Source: an endosymbiont of Lamellibrachia barhami (GTDB taxonomy: Bacteria > Pseudomonadota > Gammaproteobacteria > Chromatiales > Chromatiaceae). From it: a DNA stretch of 40,741 nt. The position numbers and the translations under genes are program-made. The stretch is from the NCBI RefSeq assembly GCF_011947365.2, contig NZ_JAAVSH020000001.1:3056455-3097195 (forward strand), read 5' to 3'. The notes below the pieces were generated by a model. The model worked only from the letters and a program-made list of their open reading frames with translations. It had not been told where the DNA came from and ran no database searches. Below are positions 18,185 through 25,975 of this stretch, piece after piece (the first letter of the stretch is position 1; every line of letters begins with the position of its first letter).

Positions 18185-18793
18185 ATGAAAAAGAAGTTGG
18201 CGGCTTTAGGTTTTCTACTTGTCTCCTTAATCCTGTCAGGCATGGCAGTTGGGGCCAGCATTGTCGGCTCAAGCCATGACTTGACGGGTACAGGTGTTTC
18301 AGCCTCGGTTTGCGTGTTCTGCCACACGCCTCACAACGCAAGTACTACGAATTTAACAACTCCATTGTGGAACCGTGTTGACACGACATCAACTTTCCAA
18401 ATGTACGACAGCCCCACGTTCGATATGAGTCCTGGCGGGGGCGCCCAGCCGGCTGGCGTCTCACTGGCATGTCTAAGCTGTCATGATGGAAGCCTCTCCG
18501 TAGATCAATTACTCAATCAACCTGCCGATTTTGTCGCCAACGCAGACACTGTGGGCGGACTCGGTACCGACCTGAGAAATGATCATCCGATCTCCTTTGG
18601 TTACAACGTTGGTTTGGATCCGGATTTCGAGCCTGCTGGTACCGTAGTTGCTGCCGGACTGCCATTGTTTGGCGCTGCTGGGGATCAGGTCGAATGCGGA
18701 ACCTGCCACAATGTACATGATCCGGCAATCAGTAAATTCCTGCGCATAAGCAATACAGCCAGTGCTATGTGCACGGCCTGCCACATTAAGTAA
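18185..18793 (+). CDS. OmcE-like tetraheme c-type cytochrome, copy 2
   Basis: A 202-residue paralogue of the gene at 15874 with roughly ten substitutions and no indel. All four heme motifs (the last is now CTACH) and all four extra histidines are retained. Changes fall mostly in the signal peptide and surface loops, for example PAFEP to PDFEP, ASGLPLFGTAG to AAGLPLFGAAG and AIGKF to AISKF. ATG at 18185 has the same agggagttttacc leader. The intact state of this gene next to a wrecked NHL copy of the same age argues that it is under selection. Confidence 0.9.
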   Translation: MKKKLAALGFLLVSLILSGMAVGASIVGSSHDLTGTGVSASVCVFCHTPHNASTTNLTTPLWNRVDTTSTFQMYDSPTFDMSPGGGAQPAGVSLACLSCHDGSLSVDQLLNQPADFVANADTVGGLGTDLRNDHPISFGYNVGLDPDFEPAGTVVAAGLPLFGAAGDQVECGTCHNVHDPAISKFLRISNTASAMCTACHIK

Positions 18794-18815
18794 CTGCTCA
18801 AGTTAATCTCACCGC

Positions 18816-19490
18816 ATGCATACTAGAGCGGATAAGTTGAAATATGGAACCAGGGCAATGCAAATTGCCCTGGTTCTTACTAGTGTGCTGATCATATCCT
18901 CTTGCAGCACTCAAACCCGGCAGTTGTTTTTTGATATCCAGCCACCCACGCCCGAAGAGCTGGCTGAGAAAAAGCAAAAAGAGGAAGCTGCACTGGCTGC
19001 ATCGCAGGCCAGGAATAAACAGAAAAACCAGCTTACAGGTACTGAGGGCATGTCTTTCGGTAGATCTGATGATAATCAGCCGCGACCGGAAATCGAGTCA
19101 GTCATGGATTGGAAAAAGGCACAGGAGATGCTGCCAAAGGATTACAAGAAGGGCATCGACTGGTCCGCCGCACTGGAACAGAGTCTGATACGGCCGCGCA
19201 TCGGGGACGATCCACGGGCAGAGTGGGCCTCCGCTTTCCAGTGGGACTTTATCATCAAGGCTAAAAAACCTAAGAACCATGCATATTTCCCGCACTCGGC
19301 CCATACCGAGTGGCTGGGTTGCAGAAACTGTCACAACACCTCTCTCTATCCCTATAAACGAAACCCAGCCACGATGAAGGAGATGAAGAAAGGTGCATCC
19401 TGCGGTGCCTGTCATGGCAAGAAGAAAGTTGCTTTCTCCCTGAAGGCGTGCAAGCGCTGTCATCTGAACAGGAAGAAGAAGAAAAAGTAA
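18816..19490 (+). CDS. Triheme c-type cytochrome lipoprotein, copy 2
   Basis: A 224-residue near-identical paralogue of the gene at 16505, with the same lipobox and the three heme motifs CRNCH, CGACH and CKRCH and all three candidate distal histidines. Substitutions are few and mild (for instance ALQARN to ASQARN, CKN to CRN). The upstream hairpin seen before copy 1 is lost here. A 54-bp gap leads to the intact c7 gene. Confidence 0.88.
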   Translation: MHTRADKLKYGTRAMQIALVLTSVLIISSCSTQTRQLFFDIQPPTPEELAEKKQKEEAALAASQARNKQKNQLTGTEGMSFGRSDDNQPRPEIESVMDWKKAQEMLPKDYKKGIDWSAALEQSLIRPRIGDDPRAEWASAFQWDFIIKAKKPKNHAYFPHSAHTEWLGCRNCHNTSLYPYKRNPATMKEMKKGASCGACHGKKKVAFSLKACKRCHLNRKKKKK

Positions 19491-19544
19491 TGCTTTTGCC
19501 GTTTGTTCTGGCGGCATGCCGATACATGCTGTAAAGGTAGATGT

Positions 19545-19883
19545 ATGCGTACAAATAATCTCATTTCAGTCTATCTATTCCTGCTGGCAATCAGCTCAAC
19601 GTTGGGAGCCGCTCCCGGGGATATCCAATATGAACGCAAGGGGGGGGATGCCGAAGAACTGAAGACATTTCCACCATCCATCTTTCCGCACTGGATACAC
19701 CGGATCAATTACCGTTGTGACGCATGCCATAACAAGCTGTTCGAGATGAAAACCGGCACCACCCCCATCAACAAGGACCTGATGAAGGAAGGAAAAGTTT
19801 GTGCCGTCTGCCATAACGGCAAACAGGCCTTTGACGATGGTTTCGAGAACTGTAACCGCTGTCATATCAATGACGAGAAATGA
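19545..19883 (+). CDS. c(7)-type triheme cytochrome
   Basis: An exported 112-residue cytochrome. After the signal peptide (about 1-23) it reads GDIQYERKGGDAEEL, then FPHWIHRINYRCDACH, the signature of the c(7)-type triheme domain associated with nanowire-type clusters. Hemes are at 58-62, 86-90 and 103-107. H49 and H52 are the only extra histidines, so one heme must take another ligand or one from a partner. The ATG at 19545 has AAGGTAG upstream. An eight-G run encodes part of KGG and differs by one G from the broken copy at 17234. The stop overlaps the start of the barrel gene by four bases (ATGA). Confidence 0.88.
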   Translation: MRTNNLISVYLFLLAISSTLGAAPGDIQYERKGGDAEELKTFPPSIFPHWIHRINYRCDACHNKLFEMKTGTTPINKDLMKEGKVCAVCHNGKQAFDDGFENCNRCHINDEK

Positions 19884-21907
19884 TCAACATGGTTCTGGGC
19901 GAGACCATGCCAAGAATCATGAAGTATCCGGGTTATTCCTGGTTAATCTTCACGATGATCGCGCTGTGGACCACAAATAGCTCGGCCCTGTCTTGGGAAG
20001 AACTGACCTTCTATCCCACTAAATTCGAGGCACTTGTCGATTTCGACGGCACCAACAGACGCAAAAGCGGCAGTTCACGGGAGATCGAGTGGAGAGCCGG
20101 TGTGCGTATCGAACAGAATGGCTATGTTCTGGATCCCGGGATCGCATTGTTTCATCTGGACATTGAACCCATGTACACATGGGGCGATTTCGAATCCAGC
20201 GACACGAGTCGAGACAGCAGTGGTGAACTCCTCAATTACCTACTCCAGCTGAATCTGTTCCGAGAGACGCCGGGGCCGGTTGGCTTCGACTTGTCCGCAC
20301 AACGGAGCACGAATTTCAACACAGGTTCCCTGGGTAGCCGAATCGATAATGTGATCGACACCAAGCGCGCGACTGTTAACTGGAAAAACCTTGCCTTCCC
20401 CACAAATCTCACTTACGAGGAGAGGTCACTCGAAGAGGAATTTCGATCCAGTCTGAGCAGTGCCGTATCTGAGCGTGATGAAACACTGAAGAGATGGATC
20501 ATCAAAGGGCGAAGCAGCAAGCTGGATTTACGTCTGGAGCACAAGTCCCTGGACGACCGAACCAACCGTGATCAAGACTACGACATCGATGAAGGTAACA
20601 TCTCCCACCACCTGCCTTGGGGAAACAACAGTCACCTTCGATCACGTTTCGACTATTACGACCGCACCGGCTTTAACGCCAACAAACGCCTGACATTTGA
20701 TGAGTTCGCGCGTATACAGCATACGCCGAATCTGTATAGCCGCACTTCCTATCATTATCATTCAATCAAGCAGAACATAAAAAATGTAGAACACCGCGGC
20801 ATCTTCGAGTTGAATCATCAGCTATATAAAAATCTGAATACGAAGGCCCATACAAACATAACTTCCCGCAACTCAGACAACATAGACGAAGACAAATGGC
20901 TAATCGGACTGGATGGTAAATACAATAAGCAGGATCTGTTCGGTGTCAGTGTCACGGCAGGCCTGGGAGGCTCCTACCAGGAGACCGACCGGGTTTCCAA
21001 TCAGGGAGTGGTGGAGGTCATCGATGAGAGCCACGTTGTACCCCTGACTGGCTCGGTAATCCTTAACCAGCGCTTCATTCTGACAAGCACCATCATTGTT
21101 ACCGACGAAACCGGCACACTGGTATACACGGAGGGTTCCGATTACACGGTATTCCCTCTTGCAGGGGACCTGACCCAGCTGCAGGCCATTCCCGGCGGAC
21201 GAATCGACACCGGCGACACCCTCCTGGTGAGTTACCAGGCGCAGCCGCTACCATCACAGATGTTTTCCACTATCCGCACCAACTACAACCTGGGCATCGA
21301 CCTGGGCTGGATGCGCTTTTCCCACTCCGACAACATATCGGATGACAAACTCATGTCCGGTGCCGGTGAGAGCTTCCTCAACGATACCCGCAACACCATT
21401 ACCGACATCGAATTTCGTGCGGAACTGGCATCCATCGACACCCTCGTGGGGGCCGCGCGACGCTTCACACTGGCCGGTGGATTCGAATCCACGACTTACA
21501 CCTCTCGCCAAGTGCTATCCTGGACGACATCCAGTAACACAAGTTCCAGGGGGATTCAGTGGAACCTGAACGCCACTCAGTCTTTCACCGAGCAGGAATC
21601 TCTGGATACCGACCTGTACCGCATAGAGCTATCGGCCAATTGGCGACCCTATGCGAGACTGTCAATCCATCCCATACTGGGTGCCTGGAAGCGGTACGAC
21701 ACTGGGGATACCATAAACGGTGGCCGTAGGGATGACGAATTCATCACAGCCGGCGTCAGAGGCAGCTGGCGGTACCGGGAACTCGATCTAAGCTTCAACT
21801 ATCACCACGACCGCCGAACAACCTCGACCTATGCACAGCCAGCCGGCAGTACAACCGAGTCCATCGAGGACAGGCTGATGTTCACCCTGAGGCGAAGATT
21901 CAGATGA
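19880..21907 (+). CDS. Outer-membrane beta-barrel of the electron-transfer conduit (putative)
   Basis: A 675-residue secreted protein without any CxxCH. After the signal peptide (most likely from an internal ATG near MKYPGYSWLIFTMIALW) it alternates polar and hydrophobic residues, is rich in Tyr, Thr, Asn and Arg, and ends SIEDRLMFTLRRRFR, with Phe near the terminus. These are features of large barrels. Porin-cytochrome conduits of Geobacter and Shewanella need a heme-free barrel of about this size to let a cytochrome cross the outer membrane, and the position between cytochrome genes fits. Strand count was not computed. ATGA overlaps link it to the genes on both sides. The true start may be up to 14 codons downstream of 19880. 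Confidence 0.8.
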   Translation: MINMVLGETMPRIMKYPGYSWLIFTMIALWTTNSSALSWEELTFYPTKFEALVDFDGTNRRKSGSSREIEWRAGVRIEQNGYVLDPGIALFHLDIEPMYTWGDFESSDTSRDSSGELLNYLLQLNLFRETPGPVGFDLSAQRSTNFNTGSLGSRIDNVIDTKRATVNWKNLAFPTNLTYEERSLEEEFRSSLSSAVSERDETLKRWIIKGRSSKLDLRLEHKSLDDRTNRDQDYDIDEGNISHHLPWGNNSHLRSRFDYYDRTGFNANKRLTFDEFARIQHTPNLYSRTSYHYHSIKQNIKNVEHRGIFELNHQLYKNLNTKAHTNITSRNSDNIDEDKWLIGLDGKYNKQDLFGVSVTAGLGGSYQETDRVSNQGVVEVIDESHVVPLTGSVILNQRFILTSTIIVTDETGTLVYTEGSDYTVFPLAGDLTQLQAIPGGRIDTGDTLLVSYQAQPLPSQMFSTIRTNYNLGIDLGWMRFSHSDNISDDKLMSGAGESFLNDTRNTITDIEFRAELASIDTLVGAARRFTLAGGFESTTYTSRQVLSWTTSSNTSSRGIQWNLNATQSFTEQESLDTDLYRIELSANWRPYARLSIHPILGAWKRYDTGDTINGGRRDDEFITAGVRGSWRYRELDLSFNYHHDRRTTSTYAQPAGSTTESIEDRLMFTLRRRFR

Positions 21908-22911
21908 CCAGACGATGGAGTTTCCTGCTGGCGCTGTTACTTGGCGCCTGTGCGACAACCGGCCCGGAGACGCTTCCCAAACCCGGCGAGACACCACGCA
22001 TGGTCTGGCCAGCAGCACCGGAGCAGGCGCGAATCGAATTAGTTGCATCGTTCAGCAGCGCGGAAGATCTCGGTCTGCGCAAACCCTTCTTCCGCAGGAT
22101 ACTGGATTTCCTTGCCGGCAGCGATGATCGCCGCCTGTCCCGTCCCTACGCGGTCGCCGTCAATAGCGAAAAGGTCGCCGTTGCCGATCCTGATACGGCG
22201 ACAGTGCACCTGTTCGAGATACAGAAAAAAACCTATCAACAACTTGATCGTGCAGGAAAGCAGCTTTTCGCATCGCCTATCGGGGTGGCTCTCGGCGGTG
22301 ACAGGCTGTTCGTAGCCGATTCCAGGTTGAACAAGGTGTTTGTCCTGGACTCCAGCCTTGAGATATTAAAGGTTCTGGAAGATTTCCAGCGTCCGACCAG
22401 CCTTGCATTCGACCCGGTACGTCAGCGTCTCTACGTGACCGACACTCCGGCACACGAGGTGCAAGTCTTTGATCAAGATGGCGGACTCCTGTTCAAGATC
22501 GGCGAGCGCGGCGAACAAGATATGCAATTCAATTATCCCAGCCACTTGGCATTCGCCAATGACCGCTTGTTCGTCAACGACACGATGAATTTCCGTATCC
22601 AGGTTTTCGATCCCGATGGCCACCATCTGATGACCTTTGGAAAACATGGAGACGCATCCGGCTATTTCACACAATCAAAGGGCGTGGTGGCTGATTCCGA
22701 TGGTCATGTCTATATTGCCGACGCCCTGGCAAACCGGGTGCAGATCTTCGATCAGAACGGTTCATTCCTGCTGGAATTTGGCAATGCCGGTGACGCCCCC
22801 GGCGCTTTTCACATGCCGTCCGGGCTGGCAACATGGAATGATAAAATTTATGTGGCGGACTCCTATAACCAGCGGATCCAGGTTTTCCGATACCTGAAGG
22901 CGAGTGACTGA
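21904..22911 (+). CDS. NHL-repeat (six-bladed propeller) lipoprotein 2
   Basis: A 335-residue paralogue of the first NHL lipoprotein. It has a short signal with lipobox LLGAC, then the same PRMVWPAAPEQARIELVASF segment that precedes the propeller in the other copy, and six NHL repeats such as DRLFVNDTMNFRIQVF and GHVYIADALANRVQIF. No heme motif is present. The start overlaps the barrel stop by four bases, and the stop lies one base before the ATG of the 12-heme gene, so the three are translationally coupled. Two diverged propellers in one cluster suggest distinct docking partners; that is inference. Confidence 0.9.
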   Translation: MTRRWSFLLALLLGACATTGPETLPKPGETPRMVWPAAPEQARIELVASFSSAEDLGLRKPFFRRILDFLAGSDDRRLSRPYAVAVNSEKVAVADPDTATVHLFEIQKKTYQQLDRAGKQLFASPIGVALGGDRLFVADSRLNKVFVLDSSLEILKVLEDFQRPTSLAFDPVRQRLYVTDTPAHEVQVFDQDGGLLFKIGERGEQDMQFNYPSHLAFANDRLFVNDTMNFRIQVFDPDGHHLMTFGKHGDASGYFTQSKGVVADSDGHVYIADALANRVQIFDQNGSFLLEFGNAGDAPGAFHMPSGLATWNDKIYVADSYNQRIQVFRYLKASD

Positions 22912-22912
22912 T

Positions 22913-24709
22913 ATGCGAAGAGTATCTGTATTGTGTATGTGTCTTCTGATTGTCCCGGCTGCCACCGTGGGGGACGTGGCAACTACCGTGCATAACCTGT
23001 CGTCCTCGGGACCTGGGACAGGGGCGTTTAAGAGCCTGACTGAAGATCGGATCTGTATTTTCTGCCATACGCCCCACGCGGCCACGCCCGATACGCCTTT
23101 ATGGAACAGGCTCTCCACCGGAGGTTATACCCCTTATCAAAGCAGCACCACGGACGCAGCTGCAGGAAATATGAGTTCTTCTTCAGATTTATGCCTCTCC
23201 TGCCATGATGGCACCATAGCCTTGGGTGACCTGGTCAACCCTGGGACTGGGGTTACCAACGACCTGAGCACCACATTTCTGACCGGCCGGGCTCTCATTG
23301 GCTCCGACCTATCCAACGACCACCCGGTCGCAATCGTCTACGACCCAAACTTGCTGGCCACCGACCCGGATCTGCTCTCCCCCGCCGTCGTGGATCTTCC
23401 ACTAAGAAATGGTGAGCTGCACTGCTCTTCCTGCCACGATCCACATAAGAACATACATCCGCCTTTTCTTCACAAGTCGACGCTCAACGGTGAACTATGC
23501 ATCACCTGTCACATACCAACGGGGGCAACTTGGGATTGGACAACCAGCTCCCATGCCACATCCCTCGCCTCACCGCCCGTGGGGACCGATCCCTGGTCCG
23601 AACGCAAACCGGAATGGGTGGGGCAGAATGTACGTGAGAACGCCTGTATGAATTGCCACACGCCGCACAACGCGGCGACACCGGTGAGACTCATCAAAGA
23701 TCAGGAGGAACAAACCTGTTACCTTTGCCACGATGGCACCGTGGCACAGGATATTCTCGCAGAAGAACTGAAATTTTCTCACCATCCGGTAGAGATGACG
23801 CCCAATCTGGATCACGATTCCGTTCGAGCGGAGAACCCTCTTACCATGTCATTCCACGTCGAGTGCGAAGATTGCCACAACCCACATGGCAGTTATAGTT
23901 CTCCACCAATGATCTCCTTCAATCCCTCCAACCCAGCGGATACAAACCACACGACGGCGCCATTCGTCAACGGCAGCATGGTGGGTGTGACAGGCATTGA
24001 CAGCGGCGGAGCTGTGAAGTCCGAGGTGGATTACGAATACGAGGTTTGTTTCAAGTGCCACGGGGTACCCGGAAAGAGTGCATGCGATAACCAGCGCTGT
24101 TCGACTGCCACTGGTTACAGCATGACCCGTCAGGACGGTGTTTACAACTTACGCGACAAGGTTGATCCCGGCAATCCGGCACTGGTTTCTTACCACCCTA
24201 TCACAGCCAACAACCCTTTCAATAACGGCGAGGTCCCCAGTCTGCGCACTGACACTCCCCTGGATACGACCAGCAGCCTGATCTACTGCAGCGATTGCCA
24301 TAGCAGCAATGTTTCGCCCGCCGCTGGCGGAGTGGGGCCAGCAGGTTCCCATGGATCCACGTACGAAGGCATTCTGGCACTGCCTTATGATTTTGATCCA
24401 CAAACCGCCACTTCCGCAAACAACCTCTGCTACAAATGCCACAATACAGCCAGCTTAGAGGTCTCTTTCATACACCGCAAACACGTGGGCGCAAACACTA
24501 CCTGCATCAACTGCCACGACCCCCATGGCTCAGCGAAGTTTCCCCACCTGCTCAACTTCCTGACTTTTGCCAATGTCACAGGACCCATGGAGATCACCGG
24601 AACCGGCACCTTTACTGAGCCAACCTGGGTAGATAACGGGCAGTACAGTGGTACTTGCTATTTGGTCTGCCATGGAAAAAAACATGATGGATGGTCATAC
24701 CGCCCCTGA
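22913..24709 (+). CDS. Secreted dodecaheme c-type cytochrome
   Basis: A 598-residue exported protein with eleven CxxCH motifs (CIFCH, CLSCH, CSSCH, CITCH, CMNCH, CYLCH, CEDCH, CFKCH, CSDCH, CYKCH, CINCH) and one C-terminal CYLVCH (582-587), a spaced CxxxCH. Many are paired as in doubled-CXXCH cytochromes (CxxCHTPH, then CLSCHDG). The N-terminal 180 residues resemble the tetraheme protein at 15874, so this may have grown by domain fusion. It has no lipobox. It is the best candidate for the outer-surface component of the conduit. ATG at 22913 is used, directly after the NHL stop. Confidence 0.9.
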   Translation: MRRVSVLCMCLLIVPAATVGDVATTVHNLSSSGPGTGAFKSLTEDRICIFCHTPHAATPDTPLWNRLSTGGYTPYQSSTTDAAAGNMSSSSDLCLSCHDGTIALGDLVNPGTGVTNDLSTTFLTGRALIGSDLSNDHPVAIVYDPNLLATDPDLLSPAVVDLPLRNGELHCSSCHDPHKNIHPPFLHKSTLNGELCITCHIPTGATWDWTTSSHATSLASPPVGTDPWSERKPEWVGQNVRENACMNCHTPHNAATPVRLIKDQEEQTCYLCHDGTVAQDILAEELKFSHHPVEMTPNLDHDSVRAENPLTMSFHVECEDCHNPHGSYSSPPMISFNPSNPADTNHTTAPFVNGSMVGVTGIDSGGAVKSEVDYEYEVCFKCHGVPGKSACDNQRCSTATGYSMTRQDGVYNLRDKVDPGNPALVSYHPITANNPFNNGEVPSLRTDTPLDTTSSLIYCSDCHSSNVSPAAGGVGPAGSHGSTYEGILALPYDFDPQTATSANNLCYKCHNTASLEVSFIHRKHVGANTTCINCHDPHGSAKFPHLLNFLTFANVTGPMEITGTGTFTEPTWVDNGQYSGTCYLVCHGKKHDGWSYRP

Positions 24710-24756
24710 CGTGGTTAAGGGTTTTGTTGTACCAAAGCGGTTGATAGATTTGTATA

Positions 24757-24785
24757 CTCAGTTAAATACTGTTGATTTAACTGAG
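24757..24785 (+). terminator. Inverted repeat after the cytochrome cluster
   Basis: CTCAGTTAAAT (24757-24767) and ATTTAACTGAG (24775-24785) form a perfect 11-base stem with a seven-base loop, 48 bp after the dodecaheme stop. It lacks a U-tract but is well placed to end the cluster transcript. The remainder of the 24710-25107 gap shows no supportable gene. Confidence 0.5.
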
Positions 24786-25107
24786 GTTGAGAGGGATGAC
24801 AACAATCAGCTGCATCATGCCTGGATTGTATGAGTCCTAATGATTCTTAACAGCAATTGACAGAACAGAAAAGCAGCCTGATAAATACAACATCTTTCCT
24901 GCTAACTACCGATACGGTAGTCCACACAAATCAGCCCCCAAACTTTTACTAGATCCTGGACTGTTAGCCTCAAGTTGCTGTCTAAAATTCACGACATGCG
25001 AATATAGTTACTTTGGCATAGAGCAGTCTAACTAGGATCTGTAGATTGGAGGCTGATTGTGAATTTATGGGTCAATAGTCGACTAGACCAGACCCGGTTT
25101 AATCATA

Positions 25108-25437
25108 TCACTTCTTCGGGGGCGGAGCTGGCAGCGTAGCATAATAGGCGGCAACGTCAGCCATATCCTGTTCACTGAGATCCTCGGCTTCCATGTCTTC
25201 ATTTTCGTCGACCCGTTTACCCGACTTGTAGTCCATGAGCTCCTGGATATGTTCTTTTGGATCCATTCCGGCAATCGGCGGATTATCTTCGTCGCCCAGG
25301 CCATCGTCACCGTGGCAGTCCTCACAATCTTCTTCCGCCAGCTTCTTGCCCTTGGCAACATCACCGGCAGCCTGGACACTGGCAACCGCAAATATGGAGA
25401 CGAACATAGTGGCAACAATCAATTTCTTGATCAACAT
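25108..25437 (-). CDS. Small monoheme class I-type cytochrome c
   Basis: A periplasmic single-heme cytochrome of about 109 residues. From the ATG at 25437 (GAGGAGG nine bases upstream) it has a signal peptide ending SVQAAG, then GDVAKGKKLAEEDCEDCHGDDGLG with one CxxCH. The C-terminus is very acidic and ends in PAPPPKK. The length and the AAYYATL motif match small cytochrome c553/c4-like electron carriers. It is convergent with the conduit cluster and could feed it electrons from the periplasm, which is inference. Confidence 0.85.
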   Translation of the reverse strand: MLIKKLIVATMFVSIFAVASVQAAGDVAKGKKLAEEDCEDCHGDDGLGDEDNPPIAGMDPKEHIQELMDYKSGKRVDENEDMEAEDLSEQDMADVAAYYATLPAPPPKK

Positions 25438-25642
25438 ATTACACATCCTCCTCTAGGATTATAGTTAAGCTATCGTGTGAGCCCGTCTTTATTCTCAATT
25501 ATCTGCATTGGCCGCCGAGCATGTATTGTTAAATACGATAGCTTTATAAAAAATAGCTGCACTTATACTAGCAGTCAAGTATTCCAAAAAACCAATAAAC
25601 GCTATCACCTTATCTACAACCTAGTTTTGTAAACACTTAAAT

Positions 25643-25912
25643 AGTGTCCGTCCGGAAACTGGTTAAAACCACGAAGCGCACGAAGTACACACAACTGCAT
25701 GGATGCAGAGCAACTCAAGAAACTGTTGCCGAAAGTAGATTTGTAACTATTTACCCTGCCTTATAAGCAGGGGCATAAGGGTTTCTGTGTACATGAATAT
25801 AAACAGAAACCTACTGATCTAAATAGTTAAAAAAAATTATTATTAATCAACGCTATTACTTTAGTACTCTTCGTGTTCTTTGTGGTTAGATATGGGTTTC
25901 CGGACAGATACT
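25643..25912. repeat. MITE-like inverted-repeat element, copy 2
   Basis: This 270-bp element has terminal inverted repeats agtgtccgtccggaaac (25643-25659) and its near complement at 25896-25912. It shares ends and the inner ACCACGAAG / CTTCGTGTTC arms with the element at 764-896 but holds about 140 bp more, including a CCCTGC/GCAGGG hairpin. It accounts for half of the 25447-25975 gap; the rest shows nothing else. Confidence 0.7.
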
Positions 25913-25975
25913 GGTTACTTTAATATAAGTTGTTAATGAAACCACAATCAACGACTCCATTACGGGAGACAATCC

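Larger units (their letters stand above)
17436..19745. repeat. Tandem duplication, unit 2
   Basis: Second copy of the block at 15125-17435, at an offset of 2311 bases through most of its length and 2310 after the shorter G tract. It holds the decayed NHL half, an intact tetraheme gene, an intact triheme lipoprotein gene and the start of the intact c7 gene, which continues into the unduplicated region. Confidence 0.93.

Noticed and set aside
24648-24833. A 61-codon frame overlapping and following the dodecaheme gene end
   Set aside because: Overlaps the cytochrome in another frame, contains the terminator-like inverted repeat, and has no motif; could at most be a relic.
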